From Pelagibius sp050330205 (GTDB taxonomy: Bacteria > Pseudomonadota > Alphaproteobacteria > Kiloniellales > Kiloniellaceae): a stretch of DNA of 64,000 nt. Made by a program: the position numbers and the translations under genes. The stretch spans positions 62,001 through 126,000 of the forward strand of contig JBHJOA010000021.1 of the NCBI GenBank assembly GCA_050330205.1, in the 5' to 3' direction. Below the pieces are notes generated by a model that saw only the letters and a program-made list of their open reading frames with translations, ran no database searches and was not told the origin of the DNA. Shown in pieces: positions 62,948 to 64,000 of the stretch; positions within the stretch are counted from its first letter, which is position 1; each line of letters opens with the position of its first letter.

Positions 62948-64000
62948 ATGTGGAACGCGATGAACGCAACCGACAGCCCGAAACGCCCGATTCTGTCGCG
63001 TTGGCCTGCGGCCTTCATCGCCGCCGTGCTGATCGGCACGACGGCGCTGGTGCTTTACGTCGAAGCCAGTGTTTCCAAGCTGAAGCAGGTGCTGCCGGTC
63101 GAGGTGCTGCGCCAGGAGCGTGACGTCGTCTTCATGATCGACGACCTGGCAGCGCTGCAGCAGGCGATCCGCGACGCGCGCGGCCGCTCGAGCACGGAGC
63201 GCCGCCAGGGCATCATCGACCGCGTCGTCCTGATCGAGCGGCGCGTGCGCGACCTGACCGAGACCTATTCCTTCCGCCAGCAGATCGGCATCGCCGCGAT
63301 GCACGCGACGCTGCGCCCGGTCGCCGCCGATCTCAAGGTCTGGCTGGTCGAGGGCGTGCAGGGGCTGCCGCCGGACTCCGAGGTGGTGCTCGACCTTGCC
63401 GGCGACCGGGTCTCTGCGGCGCGCGCGCAGATCGTCAAGCAGTTCGGCGAGGCAAATGCAAACGCCCTGGCCATGCTGCAGGAGGAGGCAAGCCACCTGG
63501 AACGATTCCGCGGCGCGCTGATCCTGGTGGTGATCGTGGTCGCTTCGCTGACGGTGGTGCTGGTCGCCTTCATCTTCCGCGAACGCCGCTCCGAGCTGGC
63601 GGCCGCGGCGGCGCAGCAGCGCCTGCGCGAGTCCATCGAATCCCTGGCCGGCGGCTTCGCGCTGTTCGACAACAACGAGGAGCTGGTGCTCTGCAACCGG
63701 CGTTACGGCGATCTCTACGCCGGCGTGCGTGACATGCTGGTGCCCGGCATGCGCTTCGAGGAACTGATCGCCGCGGCGGCGCGCTCCGGCAACTTCCCCG
63801 AGGCCAACGAGAGCGCCGAGTCCTGGATCCGCAAGCAACTGCAGCATTTCCGCAATCCGGGGCACCCCTTCGAGATCGAGCTGCGCGACGGCACCTGGTT
63901 CCGGGTCGCCGAGCGGCGCACCGCCAACGGCGGCTTCGTCGTCATCAGCACCAACATCACCGAGCTGCGCCGCCGCGAGTCGGAACTGCGCAGCATCGGC
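62948..64000 (+). CDS. membrane-bound PAS-domain sensor protein, N-terminal part
   Basis: 351 codons are visible; the gene runs past the window end. A first membrane segment (AAFIAAVLIGTTALVLYVEA) and a second (GALILVVIVVASLTVVLVAF) enclose a helical periplasmic domain. After it come a PAS domain (SIESLAGGFALFDNNEELVL, CNRRYGDLYAGVRDMLVPGM) and a further sensor segment (FRVAERRTANGGFVVISTNI). No kinase or cyclase output domain is reached, so it could be a histidine kinase or a diguanylate cyclase. The start is ATG 62948 or 62960. Confidence 0.85.
   Translation, partial: MWNAMNATDSPKRPILSRWPAAFIAAVLIGTTALVLYVEASVSKLKQVLPVEVLRQERDVVFMIDDLAALQQAIRDARGRSSTERRQGIIDRVVLIERRVRDLTETYSFRQQIGIAAMHATLRPVAADLKVWLVEGVQGLPPDSEVVLDLAGDRVSAARAQIVKQFGEANANALAMLQEEASHLERFRGALILVVIVVASLTVVLVAFIFRERRSELAAAAAQQRLRESIESLAGGFALFDNNEELVLCNRRYGDLYAGVRDMLVPGMRFEELIAAAARSGNFPEANESAESWIRKQLQHFRNPGHPFEIELRDGTWFRVAERRTANGGFVVISTNITELRRRESELRSIG

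Overview
The window is high-GC DNA from a Gram-negative alphaproteobacterium, most likely a Rhodospirillales-type heterotroph. This is inferred from gene order and protein character only: nrdR-rib-nusB-thiL, yceD-rpmF-plsX-fabH-ihfA-merR, rplM-rpsI, an aminotransferase-hom-glpX-recJ run, a class I PHA synthase and a K+-independent proton-pumping pyrophosphatase. Most of the 64 kb is compact core genome with translationally coupled operons. The accessory parts are short.

Layout. 1-2470: end of a valine-degradation operon (isobutyryl-CoA dehydrogenase end, 3-hydroxyisobutyryl-CoA hydrolase, 3-hydroxyisobutyrate dehydrogenase), then a MarR regulator. 3640-5266: glutaryl-CoA dehydrogenase and a small conserved protein. 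5991-15901: rpiB-glyA-nrdR-ribD, then a 2.6-kb block of four foreign-looking genes, then ribE-ribBX-ribH-nusB-thiL. 15992-20037: FliL-like protein, MFS transporter, H+-pyrophosphatase. 20234-23747: three toxin-antitoxin modules in a row (Phd/VapC, FitAB, HipBA), each with a visible palindromic operator. 23983-30343: BamE, a cytochrome bc1 chaperone, yceD-rpmF-plsX-fabH-ihfA-merR, tRNA-Pro and a YdcF protein. 30365-39701: SPOR lipoprotein, HerA-like ATPase, CutA, VOC protein, MetY with a CoA-binding protein, MscS channel, enoyl-CoA hydratase, thioesterase. 40063-43478: rplM-rpsI, gamma carbonic anhydrase, PHA synthase. 43713-51507: OmpA lipoprotein, aminotransferase-hom-glpX, a repeat array, recJ and a VWA (DUF1194) protein. 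51606-55082: tRNA-Glu, a hicBA pair whose hicA is frameshifted, a GNAT protein and several small orphan genes. 55366-64000: TPR lipoprotein, crystallin-like secreted protein, cobU, cobD with two paralogous exported proteins, a PLP-dependent desulfhydrase, soluble pyrophosphatase and the start of a PAS sensor protein.

Several gaps hold dispersed intergenic repeats: two copies of a ~270-bp element (3340, 34921), two copies of a ~105-bp element (5431, 39717), three copies of a CCCGGCC-type unit (5351-5808), and an array of four direct plus one inverted unit upstream of recJ (48283-48643).

I found no prophage, CRISPR array or complete transposon. No clearly new multi-gene system stands out. The best leads are the paralogous exported pair upstream of cobD, the three-module toxin-antitoxin cluster with similarly built promoters, the riboflavin operon interrupted by foreign genes and carrying a degenerate RibA domain, and the repeat array that supplies sequence next to the recJ start.
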